Source: Planktotalea sp. (GTDB taxonomy: Bacteria; Pseudomonadota; Alphaproteobacteria; Rhodobacterales; Rhodobacteraceae). Taken from it: a stretch of 5,791 nucleotides of DNA. Positions 1 to 5,791 of the stretch are shown one piece after another. The position numbers and the translations under genes were made by a program. The notes under the pieces were generated by a model. It was given only the letters and a program-made list of their open reading frames with translations. It was not told the origin of the DNA and ran no database searches. Where the stretch lies: NCBI GenBank assembly GCA_024645145.1, contig JAHEGL010000433.1, positions 1 to 5,791 on the forward strand. The letters are read 5' to 3'. Positions within the stretch are counted from its first letter, which is position 1. Each line of letters begins with the position of its first letter.

Positions 1-1059
1 GCAATAGGGTTCTGACATTCCAAAAGCTTCTGGGCCAAACTGCCTGAGAGCGGCTTCAGATCGCATAATGGGCGGAACCCGGACGGCCATCACTTTGACC
101 CGTTGGCCATAGCGCAGAGTTTCATTGGTGATGGGCATTGCGGTCTCTGCGTCGAGAATTGAGATGATATCGGGCACAATTGCCAGCAGATCGCCGTCAG
201 CGCGGGCGATGAGGTTTTCGTTTTGGAATTCGATGACGCAGCGACCGTTCGGGTTGTCGATCGAAACACTGCCTAAGGTAAAGCCTTCACTTGTGCGCCG
301 GTCCACATCGGTTATTTTGCCGTCAAAGATAACGCGGGCAAGTGCATAACTTGTCGTCGCCAGAAAACGGCACAATTCGTCAAAGGGATCCTGCTTGCGG
401 GACCGGGAATTGCGAATAATCTCTCCAATATGCCGTGCAAGTGTCAAAGTGTGTTTGACAGCGCTGCGTTTCACATCGGCGCCACTCATAGGGTAGTTGG
501 CGAAATATGCGGTACCGCCGAAGCGGATGGTGATGCCGCGGGCGATCCATTCCATGCGATGATTGTTATCCGTCATAACCAGTGACGTGTCACCCTTTTC
601 GTCAGAAATCCCTAATGGGCAGCCTTTGACACCTTCGATGGCGAAGGTCTCCATCTGTAGTTCGGGAAAAGCCCGCCCTTGACCATCCGCATCGACCACG
701 GGGATTCCCAGCCTTGCGCCCACAAATAGCGGTATGGTCGAGTTAATGCCGCCAACTTCGGTTGGCATAGTCGCGTCAGCCTGTCGCCCCAGCTCGTTTT
801 CAACAACCCGCAGAGCGCGAATTGGCTCTTCGCCTGATGGTATCTTCTCAAGCAACACGGTGGGTGCACCCATCATTGCCGTTGGGATAATCAGCTTGGA
901 GTCATCCAACCCGTCTGGGTCAATAATCTCGATCCGCCGTCCAGCGGCCAGTTCCTGTTTGACCATCAGTCCACCGATATAGGGATCGCCACCGCCACCG
1001 GCGCCCAAAAAAGCTGCGCCGATACACAGGTCATCAACATCTTTGCATTTCAGTTCCAT
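1..1059 (-). CDS. DUF917 family protein (S-methyl-thiohydantoin desulfurase-like), 3' end cut by window edge
   Basis: An open frame of 353 codons from ATG (1059-1057) to the left edge with no stop, so the C-terminus is missing. Family members are about 360 residues and often end shortly after a GPxAFG motif, here GPEAFG at 342-347, so probably only a few residues are lost. Visible marks are a Gly-rich N-terminal motif GAAFLGAGGGGDPY (14-27), MMGAPTV (62-68), EVGGINSTIPL (101-111), GIPVVDADGQGRAFPELQM (118-136), GGTAYFANYPMSG (181-193), and a C-terminal beta-rich part with FTLGSVSI (260-267) and IEFQNENLIA (276-285). These fit the DUF917 (PF06032) family, which as I recall is now named for an S-methyl-thiohydantoin desulfurase. 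No signal peptide or membrane segment is seen, so it is cytoplasmic. It directly follows the short HyuA-like gene, a pairing I recall as recurrent for this family. I infer that the two work on the same imported compound, perhaps as a complex; the reaction here is not proven. Confidence 0.88.
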   Translation of the reverse strand, partial: MELKCKDVDDLCIGAAFLGAGGGGDPYIGGLMVKQELAAGRRIEIIDPDGLDDSKLIIPTAMMGAPTVLLEKIPSGEEPIRALRVVENELGRQADATMPTEVGGINSTIPLFVGARLGIPVVDADGQGRAFPELQMETFAIEGVKGCPLGISDEKGDTSLVMTDNNHRMEWIARGITIRFGGTAYFANYPMSGADVKRSAVKHTLTLARHIGEIIRNSRSRKQDPFDELCRFLATTSYALARVIFDGKITDVDRRTSEGFTLGSVSIDNPNGRCVIEFQNENLIARADGDLLAIVPDIISILDAETAMPITNETLRYGQRVKVMAVRVPPIMRSEAALRQFGPEAFGMSEPYC

Positions 1060-1063
1060 TTGG

Positions 1064-1069
1064 CTTCCT
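1064..1069 (-). promoter_or_regulatory. Ribosome binding site of the DUF917 gene, overlapping the HyuA-like stop
   Basis: AGGAAG on the minus strand, 4 bases before the ATG at 1059-1057. Its first two bases are also the last two of the TAG stop of the HyuA-like gene (1070-1068). Ribosomes finishing the upstream gene would stop on this site, so the two products are probably made in matched amounts. Confidence 0.6.
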
Positions 1070-2603
1070 ATATTGGTAGATCGCCGACAGCTTTGACGCG
1101 CAATCGTGTGGGGTTTCCGGGCAAGTAGCTGATGGGCACCTGCTCCACTTCGATAATCTCAACACTCGCGGCAGTGGCGCCTGCGCTGATCGTCTTGTCT
1201 TTGGCCTCCTGGCGGGCATCATCCAGCACCGTCTTCCGATTAGTCTCGTTCAAGGTCACCACACGTTCAACTTCGCCTGACACTTGCGCAATGGCCGCGC
1301 CGACGGCATTGGCAACAGATGAGAACTCGGGGCGCAGCACATCCGAGACCGACTGTACCGGCCAATCCACGAGGATTGCGCCGCCGCCGACGACCAGCAA
1401 GGGCAGGTCCGCAGCTTCGGTTTTCATGCGCTCGACATTCATATCCAGCAATAGGCGCATCGATGCGCGGGCGGCGTCAATGGTTTCCTTGTCTGCGCGA
1501 ACCAGCGACCGGTCTCCGACATCGGCCCACCCTCCAGCGGCGGCAATATCGGTAGCCGTCAGCGTGTCGCCGCCAAAACATTGCGCGCGACTGGTCAGCT
1601 CGTATCCAACTGAGTCCGGTCCAACCAGTCGCCCTTGATCGCGGACAAGACTTCCACCACCGAGACCAACTGCCAGGACGTCGGGCATGCGAAAGTTCGT
1701 TTTGACCCCACCCACATCAACAAAATTGGTCGATTGGCGCGGGAAACCGTTGCGCAGCATGCCGATGTCCGAGGTCGTGCCGCCAATATCCACCACCATC
1801 GCATCCTGAATCCCGGCCAGATAGACTGCGCCTCGCATAGAGTTGGTGGGACCAGATGCAAATGTCAGCACCGGATACCGCTGAACATCATCCGCGCGCA
1901 TCAGGGTGCCGTCATTCTGGCTGATGAACAGGGGCACATTAATGGCTAGTTCCTGCAAGGCGCGACGGAAGGCCTGCACCACATGGCGGGATAGTTCGGA
2001 AAGTGCGGCATTAATGATCGTGGAATTCTCTCGCGGTAACAGGCCAAACTGGCCCAATTCGCAAGACAGCGAAATCGCTATATCCGGCACCTCGTTTTGC
2101 ACAATTTCAGCTGCGCGGCGCTCCATGTCACCGTTCATCGGCGAAAACACTGAGGTAATCGCTGCCGTTCGAATACCATCGCAGCGGAAAGACCGCGCAG
2201 CTTCGGCAACTGCTACTTCATCCAGTGGCGCGATCTCTCTACCGTCAAATTCGTAACCACCGCCAACAAGATGCGCGTTTCGGCCAATCTCGGTGATCAG
2301 GTCATCGGGCCAGTCCGTCAGCGGTGGGATGGCCGACGTCGCAGGCAGCGCGAGACGGATAATGCCAACCGGCAGTAAAGATCGGCGCTGGATAACGGCA
2401 TTGGTGAACTGGGTGGTACCAATCATCACACAATCCACATCGGCGCTATCGACCGAAGCGTCAGCTATGGCCTGCGTGATGGCCGCGACAATGCCGCTAT
2501 AAACATCTGCCGTGGTCGGCGTCTTGCGCCATCCAAGTACGCCATTTGGGCCCAGCACAACAGCATCGGTGTTTGTGCCCCCGACATCCACACCAATTTT
2601 CAT
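1068..2603 (-). CDS. Short HyuA-like hydantoinase/oxoprolinase family protein
   Basis: Complete 511-residue cytoplasmic protein of the hydantoinase A/5-oxoprolinase family, which has an actin/sugar-kinase-type ATP fold and drives ATP-dependent opening of amide rings. The N-terminal phosphate loop GVDVGGTNTDAVV lies at 4-16 (Hydant_A_N about 2-175). The second half holds NDGTLM (230-235), FASGPTNSMRGA (248-259), the second phosphate loop VVDIGGTTSDIG (270-281), GLGGGS (313-318), GGDTLTATD (344-352) and VVGGGA (404-409), with SSVANAVGAA (428-437) as the probable adenosine-side motif. It is well short of the roughly 690-residue HyuA subunits that pair with HyuB, lacking most of the usual C-terminal extension, and no HyuB gene is in the window. 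The start lies just ahead of the phosphate loop and overlaps the ATPase stop as ATGA; no good ribosome site is seen, so coupling is likely. Its TAG is 8 bases before the DUF917 gene. Reaction and substrate are unknown. Acetone carboxylase beta subunit is a distant relative and is less likely given the length and neighbours. Confidence 0.9.
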   Translation of the reverse strand: MKIGVDVGGTNTDAVVLGPNGVLGWRKTPTTADVYSGIVAAITQAIADASVDSADVDCVMIGTTQFTNAVIQRRSLLPVGIIRLALPATSAIPPLTDWPDDLITEIGRNAHLVGGGYEFDGREIAPLDEVAVAEAARSFRCDGIRTAAITSVFSPMNGDMERRAAEIVQNEVPDIAISLSCELGQFGLLPRENSTIINAALSELSRHVVQAFRRALQELAINVPLFISQNDGTLMRADDVQRYPVLTFASGPTNSMRGAVYLAGIQDAMVVDIGGTTSDIGMLRNGFPRQSTNFVDVGGVKTNFRMPDVLAVGLGGGSLVRDQGRLVGPDSVGYELTSRAQCFGGDTLTATDIAAAGGWADVGDRSLVRADKETIDAARASMRLLLDMNVERMKTEAADLPLLVVGGGAILVDWPVQSVSDVLRPEFSSVANAVGAAIAQVSGEVERVVTLNETNRKTVLDDARQEAKDKTISAGATAASVEIIEVEQVPISYLPGNPTRLRVKAVGDLPI

Positions 2604-3670
2604 GGAATCGCCACACCGCTATCCGCGTTCCAGTAGACCTCAACGTCGTCATCCAGATCGAGCCGGGCCAGATCGGGACGGTTGGCGACCTCCACCATCA
2701 CGTGCTGATGTCCAATCTGAATGCGGTAGCGCACAACGGACCCCTGATAGATGATTTCGCGGACTGTCCCGTTCAGTTTGGGTTTTTCACTGGCATCCAG
2801 CGAATGCAGCCGGATCATTTCTGGGCGCACAAGCAATGTGACCGCCTGACCTTTTATGGCCGCATTGTTCTGGGTCAGCCGTCCGGTCACGGTGGTGCCG
2901 TCGATATCAATCGAACAGACCGCGCCGTGAACGTCTAAGGCGGTGCCGTCCAACAAATTGGATTCACCAATAAATTCTGCGATGAACCGTGAGGCGGGCT
3001 GTTCGTAAATCTCCACCGGGGTGCCAATTTGGAGCACGCGACCCTGATCCATGACGGCAATCCGATCTGACATCGTCAGCGCCTCGGACTGGTCATGGGT
3101 CACATAAATTGTCGTGATGCCAACAGATTTTTGGATGTTTTTAATCCAGTACTTCATCTCTTCGCGCATCTTCTTGTCTAGCGCAGACAAAGGTTCGTCC
3201 AGCAACAAAATCTCAGGCTCGATCACAAGCACGCGGGCCAGCGCCACACGTTGTTTCTGGCCACCCGAAAGTTCTCGCTCGTACCTGTCTTCGAAGCCGG
3301 TCATACCGACTTCGGCCAACGCAGCATCAACTTTTTGCTTAATTTCGGCGCGTGGCAACTTGCGTTCAACAAGGCCGAAAGCAATGTTGTCAAAGACGGT
3401 CATATGGGGGAAAATCGCGTAATTCTGGAAGACGATTCCGATGTCGCGGGCCTCTGGCGGCAAGGCCGTCACATTGCGTCCGTTAACACGGATTTGGCCT
3501 GTGGTCGGCTTCACAAACCCTGCCAACATGCGTAGCGTAGTGGACTTGCCGCAGCCAGAGGGCCCAAGCAGCGAAAAGAATTCACCTTGCTCGATTTGCA
3601 GATCCAAATCCGCGACGGCAACCGAAGTGCCGAAGTGTTTCGAGATCGTGCTGAATTCTACATAAACCAT
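2600..3670 (-). CDS. ABC transporter ATP-binding protein, PotA/CysA-like with TOBE region
   Basis: Complete 356-residue ATPase that powers the importer from the cytoplasmic face. All nucleotide-binding motifs are intact: Walker A GPSGCGKST (36-44), Q-loop glutamine in FQNYAIFPHMTV (Q82), signature LSGGQKQR (134-141), Walker B ILLLDEP (154-160, catalytic E159), D-loop SALD (162-165) and switch histidine in VTHDQSEA (H192). The segment RFIAEFIGESNLLDGT (about 228-243) leads into a C-terminal TOBE-type beta region (about 240-350), as in PotA, FbpC and MalK relatives. Length is normal for that class. The ATG (3670-3668) is preceded by AAGGA (3681-3677) with 6 bases of spacing. Its TGA overlaps the ATG of the HyuA-like gene by four bases (ATGA), which couples transporter and enzyme production. 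Function is sure at family level; the substrate is not determined by this subunit. Confidence 0.97.
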   Translation of the reverse strand: MVYVEFSTISKHFGTSVAVADLDLQIEQGEFFSLLGPSGCGKSTTLRMLAGFVKPTTGQIRVNGRNVTALPPEARDIGIVFQNYAIFPHMTVFDNIAFGLVERKLPRAEIKQKVDAALAEVGMTGFEDRYERELSGGQKQRVALARVLVIEPEILLLDEPLSALDKKMREEMKYWIKNIQKSVGITTIYVTHDQSEALTMSDRIAVMDQGRVLQIGTPVEIYEQPASRFIAEFIGESNLLDGTALDVHGAVCSIDIDGTTVTGRLTQNNAAIKGQAVTLLVRPEMIRLHSLDASEKPKLNGTVREIIYQGSVVRYRIQIGHQHVMVEVANRPDLARLDLDDDVEVYWNADSGVAIP

Positions 3671-3687
3671 CAGATTTCCTTAGGGCG

Positions 3688-3713
3688 TGACCGGGAACCA
3701 ATGCCCCCGGTCA
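3688..3713 (-). other. Intergenic stem-loop between binding-protein and ATPase genes
   Basis: A perfect 8-bp inverted repeat: on the transcript TGACCGGG (3713-3706) pairs with CCCGGTCA (3695-3688) around a 10-base loop. Six of the eight pairs are G-C. It starts 7 bases after the binding-protein stop codon and ends 6 bases before the AAGGA ribosome site of the ATPase gene. No U-run follows, so it does not look like an intrinsic terminator. Hairpins at this place in transporter operons are known to protect the upstream mRNA from 3' exonucleases and give more binding protein than ATPase. That role is inferred here. Confidence 0.6.
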
Positions 3714-3720
3714 TGATTTT

Positions 3721-4827
3721 TTAAAGACCGAAGATCTGGTTCAACCTGTCGGTAATGTCGGCCTTGTTTTCCACGAAGAAATCCCAGTCTGGAACCCAAT
3801 AGGCGGATACAGCATCAGCCGTATTAGTCGCCCCTTCGGCAGCAAGCGCAGAGGGCATGGCGGCTTTGCCATTGGTCGGACGCCACAAGAATTCCTCGCC
3901 AAATGGCTCAAGGAAATTTGGCGAAAGCGTGCGGTTCAACAGGGCAAGCGCAAGCTTTTTCTGCATCGGATCCGAATACCGGCTGATGGTTTTGGTCTGA
4001 GTCAGAATTGGCTTGCTATCCCATTCCCAGACATCAACAGGCGCCCCTTGCTTTTTCAGCGTCAAAGCCTCGCCTTCGATATGAACCGCGATATCAACTT
4101 CGCCTCGTTCCAACAGCGACAGCATGTTGAATGTGAATTCGCTGATCTTCATCGGCATGGCGCCCTCAAGAGCTGTGAAAGCGGCTTCCATGTCATACTG
4201 ATCCTTGCCGAACTCCTTTGCCGTCGCCATAAAAAATGCGTGCATTAACCCATTTTCGGTGGCGTAAGTGCCGCGTTTGTTGACGAAACGTTCCGCAAAG
4301 AAGTCGCGGAAATTACTGACTGGTGCGCCACGATCTGTGCGGTAGGCATATACATAAGGTTGATATGCCCAAGTCACACCCGCCCCGCTGGCAAAGGCAA
4401 AGTCCCAGCAATCGGCTGCGTTAGGAACGTTGGCTTTGATTTCTTCTGTTGTTAAGAAAAAATCTCCCGCTGCATTGGTTTGCATCAAGTTTGGCAGGTT
4501 CCAGTTGGCCACGTCGTAAACCGGATCGTTGGCACCCTGGGTAACAAATTTTGGAAACCACGGGAACGAGCTGTCCCAGTTCAGTTTGCAATTGAAGTCT
4601 TTTTCAAACTGGTCGGTCAATCCCTTGCGTACAAACTCTTCCCATCCGCCGCCCCACTCCGCGACATTCAGGGTGGCACCGCCCGCATCAAACACTTCGC
4701 CGTTGTAAACGACGTCCTGTGCCCAAGCGTGGTTGATGTAGAACATGTTGGGGATGGTTGCCGCCGCTCCGAGAGCCGCACCACCTTTCAAAATGAATCG
4801 TCTGCTATGTTTCTTTTCAATGGTCAT
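3721..4827 (-). CDS. Tat-exported periplasmic solute-binding protein of a polyamine-type ABC importer
   Basis: Complete 368-residue extracellular solute-binding protein that should capture the substrate in the periplasm and deliver it to the two permeases. The N-terminus has a twin-arginine signal: SRRFILKG at residues 8-15, a hydrophobic Ala/Gly-rich stretch (about 16-30) and a likely cleavage after AWA at 36, leaving a mature start near QDVVYNG. The mature part begins with a strand of the type LNVAEWGGGWEE (53-64), typical of PotD-like (COG0687/SBP_bac type) proteins. Later sections include NWNLPN (108-113), PYVYAYRTD (157-165) and HIEGEALTLKKQGAPVDVWEWD (249-270, where the ligand cleft usually closes). 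Aromatic residues are plentiful, and two cysteines (80 and 140) remain after cleavage. The length is typical of the family. A strong ribosome site fixes the start. The gene sits between permease and ATPase genes, and a stem-loop follows its stop. The ligand is unknown: family homology suggests a cationic or small nitrogenous solute, while the downstream enzymes suggest a hydantoin-like compound. Confidence 0.93.
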   Translation of the reverse strand: MTIEKKHSRRFILKGGAALGAAATIPNMFYINHAWAQDVVYNGEVFDAGGATLNVAEWGGGWEEFVRKGLTDQFEKDFNCKLNWDSSFPWFPKFVTQGANDPVYDVANWNLPNLMQTNAAGDFFLTTEEIKANVPNAADCWDFAFASGAGVTWAYQPYVYAYRTDRGAPVSNFRDFFAERFVNKRGTYATENGLMHAFFMATAKEFGKDQYDMEAAFTALEGAMPMKISEFTFNMLSLLERGEVDIAVHIEGEALTLKKQGAPVDVWEWDSKPILTQTKTISRYSDPMQKKLALALLNRTLSPNFLEPFGEEFLWRPTNGKAAMPSALAAEGATNTADAVSAYWVPDWDFFVENKADITDRLNQIFGL

Positions 4828-4834
4828 CTGTCTT

Positions 4835-4842
4835 ACTCCTTT
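4835..4842 (-). promoter_or_regulatory. Strong ribosome binding site of the solute-binding protein gene
   Basis: On the minus strand this reads AAAGGAGT, ending 7 to 8 bases before the ATG at 4827-4825. It is the best Shine-Dalgarno match in the window and supports that start codon. The other genes have weaker sites or rely on stop/start overlap. This fits the common need for an excess of the periplasmic binding protein over membrane and ATPase subunits. Confidence 0.75.
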
Positions 4843-4856
4843 GGTTGGTTTTGATA

Positions 4857-5663
4857 TTAGCCGTCCTGCCGTTCCAGCAATCGGCGGATGTTCACCAGCC
4901 GGTTCGTCAGAAGAACCGAGGCGATAACGAGGGTGATGGCAAAGATGCCGGCGGCGGCGGCATCAGGTTCAAATTTGTAGCGCAGTGAATTGTACATTGC
5001 GATGGGCAGGGGTTCGGAATTGGGCGCGGATAAGAACAGCGAGACCTCGAACTGACCAAAGCTGACGATGAAGGCGAAGATTGACCCTGCCTGAATGCCT
5101 TGGGCGATGTTGGGGAAAGTGATCTTGCGAAAGGCGCGCATGGGCGATGCACCAAGGCTGCGTGCGGCCTCTTCTAGCGAGACATCGAATGTTGCCAACG
5201 ATGCGCCGACCGTGCCGATAACGTAAGGTGTTGAGTACAGGATGTGCCCAATCCACAAGCCCCAGATCGTGCGCGATATGCCCAATCCGCTGGTGATAAA
5301 GAAGGCGTAAAGGGCAAACCCGACGACCACGCCCGGTAGGACCACGGGCGATAGGAAGAAGGCCCTGAGGGCGGTACGGCCGACAAAGCGAGATCGTGCA
5401 ATGAACAAGGCCACCGCCGTGCCCAAGATGGTCGAGACGATCATCGTCATCAGGGCCAGCTTGAACGAAAAGAAGAAGGCAGAGAGGTACTTTTCTGAGT
5501 TCAGGAAAGAGATCACCCAGCGCAGGGATAATCCTTTGGGGGGAAAGGTCAAAAACTCTCCGGTTGTCAGGCCCGCAAGCACCACAACAAGGATCGGAAA
5601 CAGCAGATAGCAAAAGCCCAAGATTGCAAGGATTAACATAGGCAGCGGGATTTTGCGTTCCAT
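4857..5663 (-). CDS. ABC transporter permease, PotC-like inner-membrane subunit
   Basis: Complete 268-residue inner-membrane subunit of a binding-protein-dependent importer; it would form the translocation channel with the upstream permease. Hydrophobic segments lie at about residues 8-30, 62-89, 100-123, 132-155, 190-212 and 236-255, which fits the six-helix PotC-type permease and its usual length of about 260-270. The EAA loop that docks on the ATPase is clear at about 164-185: EEAARSLGAS followed by FRKITFPN, matching the EAA---G---------I-x-P pattern. The start ATG (5663-5661) shares one base with the upstream TGA. A weak GGTGGG ribosome site (5677-5672) lies 8 bases before it, so translation probably depends partly on coupling. 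It ends in TAA, 29 bases before the binding-protein gene. The permease sequence alone does not reveal the substrate; PotC, or permeases for other small organic solutes, are equally consistent. Confidence 0.93.
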   Translation of the reverse strand: MERKIPLPMLILAILGFCYLLFPILVVVLAGLTTGEFLTFPPKGLSLRWVISFLNSEKYLSAFFFSFKLALMTMIVSTILGTAVALFIARSRFVGRTALRAFFLSPVVLPGVVVGFALYAFFITSGLGISRTIWGLWIGHILYSTPYVIGTVGASLATFDVSLEEAARSLGASPMRAFRKITFPNIAQGIQAGSIFAFIVSFGQFEVSLFLSAPNSEPLPIAMYNSLRYKFEPDAAAAGIFAITLVIASVLLTNRLVNIRRLLERQDG

Positions 5664-5791
5664 CAGGCAAGCCCACCGGAACTGCTTTTGCCCAGTTTCA
5701 GATAAACCGCGACGGCCGTGGCACTGATCAAAAACAGGATCACGGCAATTGTGGCTCCAAACTGAAACCGCGCGCTTTCAGCGACCTGCTG
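5663..5791 (-). CDS. ABC transporter permease, C-terminal fragment (PotB-like position)
   Basis: Only the last 42 codons are in the window; the gene enters in frame from the right edge and ends at a TGA (5665-5663). The visible residues start QQVAESARFQFG, then a hydrophobic stretch (roughly fragment residues 13-30, GATIAVILFLISATAVAVY), then a short basic and polar tail (LKLGKSSSGGLA). This is the usual look of the last transmembrane helix and cytoplasmic end of a binding-protein-dependent transport permease. The stop overlaps the start of the next permease by one base (TGATG), so the two are translationally coupled. Two adjacent permeases plus an ATPase and a binding protein give the PotB-PotC layout of polyamine-type importers. 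The EAA loop and the rest of the protein lie outside, so the family call rests mainly on context and on this one helix. Confidence 0.8.
   Translation of the reverse strand, partial: QQVAESARFQFGATIAVILFLISATAVAVYLKLGKSSSGGLA

Noticed and set aside
1132..1638. 168-codon open frame on the plus strand opposite the HyuA-like gene
   Set aside because: It lies wholly antisense to a clear HyuA-family gene; its translation is rich in Ser/Ala/Thr/Arg with no recognisable motif, as expected from reading codons of the real gene backwards.
1068..2603. HyuA-like gene as a truncated or frameshifted remnant of a full-length 5-oxoprolinase/HyuA
   Set aside because: All phosphate-loop and family motifs are present in order in one frame, and the stop sits at a tightly coupled junction with the next gene, so the short form looks native.
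3688..3713. The intergenic stem-loop as an intrinsic terminator
   Set aside because: No U-run follows the stem on the transcript, and the downstream genes are part of the same overlapping series.
4828..4856. A promoter in front of the binding-protein gene
   Set aside because: The gap is only 29 bases, much of it ribosome site, and no paired -35/-10 boxes could be seen.
4969..5676. 235-codon minus-strand frame overlapping the PotC-like permease
   Set aside because: A frame-shifted shadow of the permease. The true frame has the hydrophobic helices and EAA loop; this one is rich in Pro/Arg/Gly and Cys with no membrane pattern.
1..5791. tRNA, rRNA, CRISPR arrays, insertion sequences or direct repeats
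   Set aside because: Nearly all bases are in coding frames with normal junctions; no repeat series, transposase frame, or cloverleaf-like segment was seen.

Overview
The window is one strand of a single tightly packed operon. All six genes lie on the minus strand, so transcription runs from base 5791 down to base 1, and both end genes are cut by the window edges. In transcription order they are: the tail of an ABC permease (5663-5791), a second permease (4857-5663), a Tat-type periplasmic solute-binding protein (3721-4827), a PotA/CysA-type ATPase with a TOBE region (2600-3670), a short HyuA-like hydantoinase/oxoprolinase-family protein (1068-2603), and a DUF917-family protein missing only its last few residues (1-1059).

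The first four genes make a complete polyamine-type (PotABCD-like) importer. The last two are cytoplasmic and are probably the enzymes that act on what it brings in. HyuA-family proteins are known for ATP-dependent opening of hydantoin-like or 5-oxoproline rings. As I recall, the DUF917 family (Pfam PF06032) has been renamed after an S-methyl-thiohydantoin desulfurase. The simplest reading is an uptake-plus-ring-opening or desulfurising module for a small heterocyclic nitrogen (possibly sulfur) compound. The exact substrate cannot be read from the sequence.

Coupling between genes is tight: a 1-base stop/start overlap between the permeases, a 4-base ATGA overlap between ATPase and HyuA, and an 8-base gap before the DUF917 gene. 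The two larger gaps flank the binding-protein gene. Upstream is 29 bases with a strong Shine-Dalgarno site; downstream is 50 bases with a perfect 8-bp stem-loop. This fits raised or stabilised expression of the binding protein relative to the rest.

Moderate-to-high GC, Tat-exported binding proteins and this style of transporter operon suggest an alphaproteobacterium, possibly a marine Rhodobacterales/Roseobacter-type organism. That is inference from general features only. There are no RNA genes, mobile elements, CRISPR arrays or internal terminators that I can support, and no non-coding stretch longer than 50 bases.
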